Assembly: GCA_934546685.1 (NCBI GenBank)
Contig: CAKTEB010000051.1
Location: 1 to 16,835 of the forward strand
Origin: an uncultured Oscillospiraceae bacterium
GTDB taxonomy: Bacteria; Bacillota; Clostridia; Oscillospirales; Oscillospiraceae
Length of the DNA stretch: 16,835 bases
Direction: 5' to 3'
The notes under the pieces are model-generated. The model was not told the DNA's origin. It saw only the letters and a list, made by a program, of their open reading frames with translations, and did no database searches. Numbering within the stretch: position 1 is the first letter of the stretch; each line of letters begins with the position of its first letter. The position numbers and the translations under genes are program-made. Below are positions 1 to 5,811 of the stretch, piece after piece.

Positions 1-127
1 ACCCCATTGTGGATAAAATCAGACTTTTCCACAGCAAAATCGGCGAATTCTGAAAAATCACGTTTTCCACAGTCTTTTCACATGAGTTTCCAGGTGGAAA
101 TGTGGAAAACATTTTCGAAAAAAATAT
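1..127. other. oriC: Putative oriC-side DnaA-box cluster downstream of dnaA
   Basis: The sequence shows one perfect DnaA box (TTATCCACA read on the minus strand) at 8-16 and three boxes with a single change (TTTTCCACA type) at 25-33, 63-71 (plus strand) and 101-109 (minus strand); 92-100 is a weaker match. An A/T-rich run follows at about 105-130 and could contribute to an unwinding element. In many Firmicutes the unwinding region lies in the dnaA-dnaN gap, and this cluster sits just past the dnaA stop, so dnaN would be expected to the left of the window. The cluster is cut by the window edge, so its full size is unknown. Confidence 0.75.
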
Positions 128-153
128 ATGGGTTCAGGCTTTTTCAGCCTGAA
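113..153 (-). terminator. Intrinsic terminator after dnaA
   Basis: An 8-bp stem TTCAGGCT (133-140) pairs with AGCCTGAA (146-153) around a 5-base loop. Read on the minus strand it is followed within a few bases by a T-rich run (positions 127 down to 115). It lies 10 bases past the dnaA stop, so it would end the dnaA transcript before the DnaA-box cluster and separate dnaA from whatever lies to the left. Confidence 0.75.
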
Positions 154-162
154 TGGATCAGC

Positions 163-1479
163 TTACAGTTTGCCGTTGACGTTGGCAGTGATCTCCTTCA
201 CTACCTGAGCCAGGTGATCGGAGGTGCCCAGCTCCTTTTCTATTTTGTCCACGGAGTGCATGACTGTTGTATGATCCTTGCCAAATTCCGCGGCGGTATC
301 CAAAAGGCTTAGATTCGTGAGCTTCCGGATCAGGTACATGGAGACCTGACGGGCCTCAGCGGTATTCTTATCCCGGCGGCTGCCGCGGATCACGGACTCG
401 CTGATATTATAGTAGGAGCCAACCTCGGAGATAATGAGCTGAGGCGAGGGCAGAACTTTATTGGAGGTGTCCTTCACCATATCACGGATGGCCCGGGCTA
501 CATTGGTGCGGTTGATCTCTAAGTCCGTCATGTCCCGATAGGCCATGATTTTGTTGACGGTGCCTTCCAGCTGACGGACGTTGGAGGTGATGTTCTCCGC
601 CACATAGGTGATGACGTCGTCGGGGAGGTGGAGGCCCATAGAGGAGGCCTTGTTCTGGATGATGGCCACGCGGGTCTCATAGTCAGGGGGCTGGATGTCA
701 GCCAAAAGGCCCCACTGGAGCCGGGTCTTTAGTCGATCCTCCAGACGGCTCATTTCCTCGGGGGGCCGGTCGGAGGTCAGGACGATCTGCTTCTTCTGCT
801 CATAGAGGGTATTGAAGGTATGGAAGAACTCCTCCTGGGTACTGTCCTTACCGGCGATGAACTGGATATCGTCCATGAGAAACAGGTCGGCATTGCGGTA
901 TTTGCTGCGGAACTGGACGTTGCTGCCTTCCTTCAGGGCTGCGATCAGCTCATTGGTGAACTGGTCGCCCTTGACGTAGACGATATGGAAGTCCGGATGA
1001 TCCTTCTTGATATGGTTGGCGATGGCGTAGAGCAGATGGGTCTTGCCCAGGCCGCTTTCGCCGTAGATGAGCAGCGGGTTATAGGCATTGGCGGGCTTGG
1101 TAGCCACAGCCCAGGCCGTGGCGTGGGCAAACCGGTTGGAGGGGCCCACCACGAAGTTATCAAAGGTGAACTCCTGGTTGATGGCGTCCAGGTCGCCCTT
1201 GTTCTTGCCCCGGCTGCGGTATTCCGCCAAGGATTTGTCATCTAAGATGGTGACCTCCACATCCTGCTGACCCACAGCCAGCATGGCCTCCTTGATGTGG
1301 GGGATGCACTGGGTCTCCAAAATGGGACGGCGGAATTCGTTGGAGGTGTAGAGCACCAGGGTGCCGTCTGTGAAGTCTACCACATCAATGTCGTCAAACA
1401 GCGTCACCACAATAGAAGATGAGTACTTGTCTTCTATATATTTAAGGACCCTTGCCCAAAGAAATGAAGCAGAAGCCAT
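163..1479 (-). CDS. dnaA: Chromosomal replication initiator protein DnaA
   Basis: DnaA is the AAA+ ATPase that binds DnaA boxes and opens the origin. The 438-residue product has a short domain I (about 1-85), a short linker, then the AAA+ core with Walker A GESGLGKT (140-147), Walker B LFLMDD (199-204), an arginine-finger region around LKTRLQWGL (R253), and a C-terminal helix-turn-helix with the DnaA signature including DHTTVMHS (402-409) that contacts the box. Length is at the short end for the family (about 440-470), mainly from a compact domain I/II; domain I lacks the usual aromatic FxxW-type segment near residues 20-30. The ATG is preceded by AGAGGAG (minus strand, 1488-1494). The DnaA boxes beyond its 3' end support this being the origin-associated copy. 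Identification is certain; the origin role of the locus is inferred. Confidence 0.99.
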   Translation of the reverse strand: MASASFLWARVLKYIEDKYSSSIVVTLFDDIDVVDFTDGTLVLYTSNEFRRPILETQCIPHIKEAMLAVGQQDVEVTILDDKSLAEYRSRGKNKGDLDAINQEFTFDNFVVGPSNRFAHATAWAVATKPANAYNPLLIYGESGLGKTHLLYAIANHIKKDHPDFHIVYVKGDQFTNELIAALKEGSNVQFRSKYRNADLFLMDDIQFIAGKDSTQEEFFHTFNTLYEQKKQIVLTSDRPPEEMSRLEDRLKTRLQWGLLADIQPPDYETRVAIIQNKASSMGLHLPDDVITYVAENITSNVRQLEGTVNKIMAYRDMTDLEINRTNVARAIRDMVKDTSNKVLPSPQLIISEVGSYYNISESVIRGSRRDKNTAEARQVSMYLIRKLTNLSLLDTAAEFGKDHTTVMHSVDKIEKELGTSDHLAQVVKEITANVNGKL

Positions 1480-1598
1480 GTTTTTTCTCCTCTCTAAAGT
1501 GGACGTCCAGGCAAAAACAAGGTTTGGGCTGATTTTTGGCGCGAACAGCCTACCTATGGCCTTGCCATAAGTTAAAAATGAAGATAGTTTTACGCTTT

Positions 1599-1627
1599 AT
1601 TATATCAGATTCTAACCGGTAAAGCAA
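1599..1627 (-). promoter_or_regulatory. Probable dnaA promoter
   Basis: On the minus strand TTGCTT (1622-1627) and TATAAT (1599-1604) are separated by 17 bases, giving a start near 1592 and a leader of about 110 bases. The leader contains a small hairpin TATGGC/GCCATA (1555-1569). I found no convincing DnaA box between dnaA and the next gene, so the familiar autoregulatory box cluster upstream of dnaA is not visible here. Confidence 0.65.
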
Positions 1628-1698
1628 ATAAAAAGTAAGGGGATACTATATTAAATAAAGTGCATATGGAAGCGATTTACTCAGAAAACGGATTTTTC

Positions 1699-1731
1699 TT
1701 GACAAATATCATATAAATAGTATGATATAAT
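1699..1731 (+). promoter_or_regulatory. smsCB promoter with overlapping perfect inverted repeat
   Basis: A consensus -35 TTGACA (1699-1704) and a -10 TATGAT (1721-1726) are separated by 16 bases; an overlapping TATAAT (1726-1731) is spaced less well. Between and over them lies a perfect inverted repeat: ATATCATA (1706-1713), 7-base spacer, TATGATAT (1721-1728). The right arm covers the -10 box, so a dimeric protein bound here would block RNA polymerase. The repeat does not match the IscR consensus I know, nor a clear 7-1-7 Fur box; the cognate regulator is unknown. Confidence 0.75.
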
Positions 1732-1762
1732 CTGAAAAGTAAAAGACAAAGGATGCAGGAAT

Positions 1763-2488
1763 ATGCTTGAAATCAAAGATCTCTGCTTCTCCGTAGAAAC
1801 GGAATCCGGCAGGACGGACATCTTAAGCCATTTGGATCTGACCCTGCCCGACGGTAAATTTATCGTCATCACAGGGCCCAATGGCGGCGGCAAGTCCACC
1901 CTGGCGAAGCTCATTATGGGTATTGAAAAGCCCACATCCGGAAAAATCTTCTGGAATGGAACGGATATCACCGAATTGGACGTGACCCAGCGGGCCAAGC
2001 TGGGCATCAGCTACGGCTTCCAGCAGCCCCCAAGATTCAAGGGCATGCGGGTCAGCGATCTGCTGTCCTGCGCGGCGGGCAGACGGCTCAGCATCGACGA
2101 CGGATGTAAGTACCTGACTCAGGTGGGCCTCTGCGCGCGGGAGTATATTGACCGGGACGTGGATTCCAGCCTCTCCGGCGGTGAGCTCAAGCGTATCGAG
2201 ATCGCCACCATCCTGGCTAAGGGCGGCAATATGATGATCTTTGACGAGCCTGAGGCGGGCATCGATCTTTGGAGCTTCAGCCGGCTGACGGCCACCTTCG
2301 AGGCCATTCATCGTGATTCCAGCGCTTCAATGATCATCATTTCCCATCAGGAGCGGATCATCCGGCTGGCGGACGAAATCGTGCTGGTGTCCGGCGGAAA
2401 GATCCAGGATCAGGGGCCGGTACAGAATATCTTCCCAAAGATCCTGGCCAACACCACCGGAACCTGCAGTTATTTGGAGGAAGCGTAA
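1763..2488 (+). CDS. smsC: SufC-type Fe-S assembly ATPase, SMS subtype (SmsC-like)
   Basis: A cytosolic ABC-type ATPase that powers Fe-S cluster assembly on its SufB-like partner. The 241 residues carry Walker A GPNGGGKST (38-46), a Q-loop region around YGFQQPP (84-90), signature LSGGE (137-141), Walker B MMIFDEPEAGID (157-168) and the H-loop histidine in SHQERI (H195). No membrane segment is present, as expected for SufC. A Shine-Dalgarno AAAGGA lies at 1748-1753. The stop codon is directly followed by the ATG of the SufB-like gene, so the two are translationally coupled. The neighbouring scaffold is short and no SufD, SufS or SufU gene is adjacent, which fits the minimal SMS (SUF-like minimal system) type more than a full SUF operon; a generic sufC label is the conservative alternative. 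Confidence 0.93.
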   Translation: MLEIKDLCFSVETESGRTDILSHLDLTLPDGKFIVITGPNGGGKSTLAKLIMGIEKPTSGKIFWNGTDITELDVTQRAKLGISYGFQQPPRFKGMRVSDLLSCAAGRRLSIDDGCKYLTQVGLCAREYIDRDVDSSLSGGELKRIEIATILAKGGNMMIFDEPEAGIDLWSFSRLTATFEAIHRDSSASMIIISHQERIIRLADEIVLVSGGKIQDQGPVQNIFPKILANTTGTCSYLEEA

Positions 2489-3418
2489 ATGGCGGAGCTC
2501 ACAGAAATTCAAAAGATGATGCTGCAAAAGGTGGCGGACATGCGTACCATGCCTACGGAGGGGGCCTATAATCTCCGGCTCAACGGCAAGGGCTTTGTGC
2601 GCCATTCCTCCGAGCATATCGATATTGTTCCCAAGGCGGATAAGCCCGGCATCGACATTTATATCAAGGAGGGTACCCAGGGGGAGACGGTGTCTATTCC
2701 TGTAGTCATTACTGAGACCGGCATGGACGACTTGGTCTACAATGATTTTCATATCGCCGACGGCGTGGACGTGAATATTGTGGCGGGCTGCGGCATTCAT
2801 AACTGCGGCTGCGAGGACAGCCGCCACAACGGCGTTCACACCTTCTATATCGGTAAAAACGCCAAGGTTCGCTATTCTGAGAAGCACTACGGTGCCGGAG
2901 ACGGCACCGGCGGACGGATCCTGAACCCCCAGACCATTCTCTATATCGGCGAGGGCTCCACGGTGTTCCTGGATATGAGCCAGATCGGCGGTGTGGACAG
3001 CACCAAGCGCTACACCAAGGTTGAGGTAGGCGATGGCGCGGAACTGCAGATCCAAGAGAAGCTCATGACCCATGGAGACCAGACCGCGGATTCTGAGGTG
3101 GACGTGTTTCTCAATGGCATAGACTCCAAATGTCAGGTGACTTCCCGGTCCGTGGCCAAGGATAACTCTGCTCAGGTGTTCTATCCAAGAGTCCAGGGCA
3201 ATGCCCAGTGCTTCGGTCATGTGCAGTGCGACGCTATCATCATGAACCATGCCAAGGTGCGCTCTATTCCGGAAATCAGCGCCAACCATGTGGACGCCAG
3301 CCTGATCCATGAGGCGGCCATCGGAAAGATCGCCGGAGAACAGATCCTAAAGCTCATGACCCTGGGCCTCAGCGCTGAGGAGGCTGAGCAGAAAATTTTG
3401 GAGGGCTTCCTCCGGTAA
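2489..3418 (+). CDS. smsB: Short SufB/SufD-family Fe-S scaffold (SmsB-like)
   Basis: A beta-helix scaffold protein expected to bind the SufC-like ATPase and hold a nascent Fe-S cluster. The 309 residues are far shorter than classical SufB (about 470) and lack its long N-terminal part. Visible features are a cysteine cluster C101, C106, C108 (CGIHNCGCED), further cysteines C215, C241 and C247, the repetitive strand-rich core, and the C-terminal family signature with HEAAIGKI (274-281), which is the segment that binds SufC in SufB/SufD proteins. Its ATG abuts the upstream stop codon and its GGAGG (2476-2480) lies inside the upstream gene. A strong terminator follows, so this is a closed two-gene operon. 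The length and pairing match the SmsB type; the cluster ligands among the cysteines are inferred. Confidence 0.9.
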   Translation: MAELTEIQKMMLQKVADMRTMPTEGAYNLRLNGKGFVRHSSEHIDIVPKADKPGIDIYIKEGTQGETVSIPVVITETGMDDLVYNDFHIADGVDVNIVAGCGIHNCGCEDSRHNGVHTFYIGKNAKVRYSEKHYGAGDGTGGRILNPQTILYIGEGSTVFLDMSQIGGVDSTKRYTKVEVGDGAELQIQEKLMTHGDQTADSEVDVFLNGIDSKCQVTSRSVAKDNSAQVFYPRVQGNAQCFGHVQCDAIIMNHAKVRSIPEISANHVDASLIHEAAIGKIAGEQILKLMTLGLSAEEAEQKILEGFLR

Positions 3419-3427
3419 AACGTAATT

Positions 3428-3467
3428 AAAGCAGCCACGAAAATAAAAAGTGGCTGCTTTTCTATTT
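3428..3467 (+). terminator. Intrinsic terminator of the smsCB operon
   Basis: AAAGCAGCCAC (3428-3438) pairs with GTGGCTGCTTT (3450-3460), giving an 11-bp stem with an A-rich loop, followed by a T-rich tail. It ends only 18 bases before the next start codon, so the TetR gene probably depends on read-through or on a promoter inside smsB. Confidence 0.9.
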
Positions 3468-3484
3468 AGAGGGAGAATTGTGAT

Positions 3485-4054
3485 ATGTCCAATCAGACCA
3501 AGCAGCAGCTGTCCGGGGCGCTCAAAACCCTGCTGTCCAAAAAGACCGTAGATAAAATCACCATCGGCGAGATTACGGATCTGGCTCAGGTCAGCCGCAA
3601 GACCTTCTATTATCACTTTACAGATATCTATGGTCTGATCGAGTGGACGCTGATGGACGACGCGGCCCGGTTATTTCAGGAGCACATTGATCTGAAGGAT
3701 TGGCAGAATGACTTGGCTGCCGTGGCCCGGTATTTCTACGAGAATCGCTCTCTGGTGCTTAATGCCTATTACTCCATCAGCCGGGACGCGCTGGAGAATT
3801 ATATTGAGAAAATCGTCTCGCCCCTGGTGTCCTTATATTATCAGGACAATTATGGGGAGCGTCAGCTGCCGAGTCAGGATGAAAAATTCATTGTGGAGCT
3901 CTATACCTTCGGCATTGTGGGATACTTTCTCCGCTGGATTAACAGCGGCATGAAGTCCGTGCCCTATGAAATGATGGATCAGCTGTTCCGATTCTTTACC
4001 GGCACCATGCAGGGCCTGGCGGAGCACGGCAGTCAGCTGGAGGAGAAAAAATAG
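3485..4054 (+). CDS. TetR/AcrR-family transcriptional regulator
   Basis: A one-component regulator of 189 residues. Residues 23-48 form the TetR-type helix-turn-helix (KITIGEITDLAQVSRKTFYYHF region), including the family hallmark FYYHF (41-45). The C-terminal ligand/dimer domain is all-helical and resembles the group with a TetR_C_8-like C-terminus (DhaS relatives), with a long aromatic helix around YTFGIVGYFLRWINSGM. A GAGGG site at 3470-3474 precedes the ATG by 10 bases. No promoter is visible in the 17 bases between the smsCB terminator and the start codon. The next gene in the same direction encodes a radical SAM protein, and a dyad lies in the terminator loop between them; regulation of that gene is a reasonable guess, not shown. 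Ligand unknown. Confidence 0.92.
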   Translation: MSNQTKQQLSGALKTLLSKKTVDKITIGEITDLAQVSRKTFYYHFTDIYGLIEWTLMDDAARLFQEHIDLKDWQNDLAAVARYFYENRSLVLNAYYSISRDALENYIEKIVSPLVSLYYQDNYGERQLPSQDEKFIVELYTFGIVGYFLRWINSGMKSVPYEMMDQLFRFFTGTMQGLAEHGSQLEEKK

Positions 4055-4067
4055 GATTACATATCTT

Positions 4068-4125
4068 GCCCAAAACCGGAAAAGTGTCTAAAAAGGACAC
4101 AAAAAAACGGTTTTGGGCATTTTTC
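4068..4125 (+). terminator. Nested hairpin terminator with internal dyad after the TetR gene
   Basis: GCCCAAAACCG (4068-4078) pairs perfectly with CGGTTTTGGGC (4108-4118), then ATTTTTC follows. The 29-base loop contains a second inverted repeat, GTGTC (4084-4088) and GACAC (4096-4100), spaced by 7 bases. The outer stem is a convincing intrinsic terminator. The inner dyad could be a second RNA hairpin stacked on it or a DNA operator. Confidence 0.85.
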
Positions 4126-4142
4126 CGCCGCCGAAAGATTTC

Positions 4143-4177
4143 TATAATGTGCCTTAGAAACAATACAAAATAGGAGG
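4143..4177 (+). promoter_or_regulatory. -10 box and ribosome binding site of the radical SAM gene
   Basis: A consensus TATAAT lies at 4143-4148, but the hexamer 17 bases upstream (TTTTTC, 4120-4125, the terminator U-tract) is a poor -35, which suggests a promoter that needs help or is normally weak. A strong AGGAGG (4172-4177) sits 9 bases before the ATG. Confidence 0.55.
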
Positions 4178-4186
4178 AATCATTCT

Positions 4187-5524
4187 ATGGCACTGGGAAA
4201 TACCATGAAAAAGGTGGCGCTCCGCACTGCCTTTGACTATATTGGAACGAATCCCGAGGAGAACCTGCCGAAGCTCATGGACTGGGTGGATCGGTTCGCG
4301 GGAGACGGAGAGGACAGCTTCCCTGCCCAGCGCGCGGCCTTCCGGCGGGTCATTGAGGATCCCAGCAACAATATGTATCAGCTGATGATGCGGATCTTTC
4401 GGGATACGGACAACGGGGTATTGAAGGCCACCTTTGAAAACTTCTTTGTGAACGCCAATCTGGTGGGCTGGCCCAAGCAGGAGGAAAACCGGAAAAAATG
4501 CGGCTGCAATATCCCCTGGGCCATTCTGCTGGATCCCACCTCCGCCTGCAACCTGCACTGCACCGGCTGCTGGGCGGCGGAGTACGGCAACCGATTGAAC
4601 CTGAGCTTTGATGAGATCGACGATATCATCAATCAGGGCAAAAAGCTGGGCGTCTATATGTATATCTACACCGGCGGCGAGCCTCTTGTGCGGAAAAGCG
4701 ACCTGATCGCCCTGTGCAATAAGCATTCGGACTGTCAGTTTCTGAGCTTTACCAACGCTACGCTCATTGACGAGGCCTTTGCGGAGGAGATGCTCCGGGT
4801 GAAGAACTTTATTCCCGCCATCAGCGTGGAGGGCTTTGAGACTGCCACCGATGGCCGACGGGGAAACGGCACCTATCAGAAGGTAGTTCATGCCATGGAG
4901 ATCCTCAAGGAGAAGCGCCTGCCCTTTGGCATCTCCTGCTGCTACACTCGGGAGAACTTCGATTCCATCAGTTGCCCGGAATTTATGGATCAGATGGTAG
5001 AGTGGGGCGCGGATTTCGTCTGGTATTTCCACTATATGCCCGTGGGCAACGACGCGGTGCCAAACCTCATGTGTACCCCGGAGCAGCGGGAGGAGATGTA
5101 TCATCGGATCCGCCTGTATCGGAAGACCAAGCCCATCTTCTCCATGGATTTTCAGAACGACGCGGAGTATGTGGGCGGCTGTATCGCAGGCGGCCGGCGG
5201 TATCTCCATATCAACGCCAACGGCGACGTGGATCCCTGCGTGTTCATCCACTATTCCAACGCAAATATTCGGAACATGACCCTGCTGGAGGCACTCCAGT
5301 CCCCTATTTTCATGGCCTATCACGATGGACAGCCCTTCAATGAGAACCATCTGCGCCCCTGTCCTATGCTGGAGAATCCGGAGCTGCTGGAGAGAATGGT
5401 GAAGGAGTCCGGAGCACATTCCACGGATCTCCAGTCCCCGGAGTCCGCGGAGCATCTCTGCGAGAAATGTAAGCAGTACGCCAGAGACTGGAAGCCCACA
5501 GCGGAAAAACTCTGGGAGAAGTAA
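4187..5524 (+). CDS. Radical SAM protein with SPASM/twitch-like C-terminus, function unknown
   Basis: A 445-residue radical SAM enzyme. Residues 1-110 form a helical N-terminal extension unlike the core fold. The core has the cluster motif CNLHCTGC (C121, C125, C128), the SAM-binding GGEP (163-166) and further barrel strands with AISVEGF (211-217). The C-terminal part has cysteines spaced like an auxiliary-cluster domain: C332, C351, C392 and CEKC (C425, C428), with the HINANGDVDPCVF segment typical of SPASM/twitch regions. Two more cysteines (C105, C107) stand before the core. No peptide precursor gene is visible nearby, so a peptide-maturase role has no contextual support; a small-molecule or lipid substrate is as likely. 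The gene is a single unit ending in a strong terminator and lies after a TetR regulator. I do not recognise a characterised member. Confidence 0.92.
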   Translation: MALGNTMKKVALRTAFDYIGTNPEENLPKLMDWVDRFAGDGEDSFPAQRAAFRRVIEDPSNNMYQLMMRIFRDTDNGVLKATFENFFVNANLVGWPKQEENRKKCGCNIPWAILLDPTSACNLHCTGCWAAEYGNRLNLSFDEIDDIINQGKKLGVYMYIYTGGEPLVRKSDLIALCNKHSDCQFLSFTNATLIDEAFAEEMLRVKNFIPAISVEGFETATDGRRGNGTYQKVVHAMEILKEKRLPFGISCCYTRENFDSISCPEFMDQMVEWGADFVWYFHYMPVGNDAVPNLMCTPEQREEMYHRIRLYRKTKPIFSMDFQNDAEYVGGCIAGGRRYLHINANGDVDPCVFIHYSNANIRNMTLLEALQSPIFMAYHDGQPFNENHLRPCPMLENPELLERMVKESGAHSTDLQSPESAEHLCEKCKQYARDWKPTAEKLWEK

Positions 5525-5567
5525 AACAGCACATATGGTTGACAGATACAACTAAATAGTAAAAATG

Positions 5568-5616
5568 ATACGCCGCAGAGATTGGAGCAATTCCAGCACT
5601 GCGGCGTATTGTTTTT
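5568..5616 (+). terminator. Intrinsic terminator of the radical SAM gene
   Basis: ATACGCCGCAG (5568-5578) pairs perfectly with CTGCGGCGTAT (5599-5609), followed by TGTTTTT. The loop carries a further 4-bp pairing TGGA/TCCA (5583-5586 with 5592-5595), so the structure is a long stacked hairpin. Confidence 0.9.
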
Positions 5617-5658
5617 CGTGAAACAGCTGTGAAATCAGCGTTAAATTCTTATGTAAAA

Positions 5659-5673
5659 TAGTGATAATCACTA
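5659..5673 (+). promoter_or_regulatory. Perfect 15-bp palindrome upstream of the lipoprotein promoter
   Basis: TAGTGATAATCACTA is a perfect palindrome with 7-bp arms around a single central A, flanked by A-rich sequence. Its centre is about 77 bases upstream of the predicted transcription start of the lipoprotein gene. The 7-1-7 layout recalls Fur-family boxes, but the arms are not the Fur, PerR or Zur consensus I know. It is too short and has no T-run, so it is not a terminator. Confidence 0.6.
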
Positions 5674-5707
5674 AAAAATAGATGGAAAGATTATGCGGAA
5701 TCCCCTG

Positions 5708-5736
5708 TAGACAAATGGAAGGACAATTTATATAAT
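5708..5736 (+). promoter_or_regulatory. Promoter of the solute-binding lipoprotein gene
   Basis: TAGACA (5708-5713) and TATAAT (5731-5736) are separated by exactly 17 bases, a near-consensus sigma-A promoter. The predicted start near 5743 leaves a leader of about 70 bases. The ribosome binding site AGAAGGGAG (5794-5802) is 9 bases from the ATG. Confidence 0.8.
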
Positions 5737-5811
5737 GAGACTGTAATTATTACGGAAATGTGAAGCTTATATAAACGGCCAACACATTTTGTAAGAAGGG
5801 AGATTAGAGAT

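Noticed and set aside
2327..3310. A 327-codon minus-strand frame opposite smsB.
   Set aside because: Complementary shadow frame rich in His/Val/Ala with no ribosome site; smsB is clearly real.
4154..5551. A 465-codon open frame on the minus strand opposite the radical SAM gene.
   Set aside because: The plus-strand frame has unmistakable radical SAM motifs, an AGGAGG site and a matching terminator; the antisense frame shows no domain and spans the terminator-free end.
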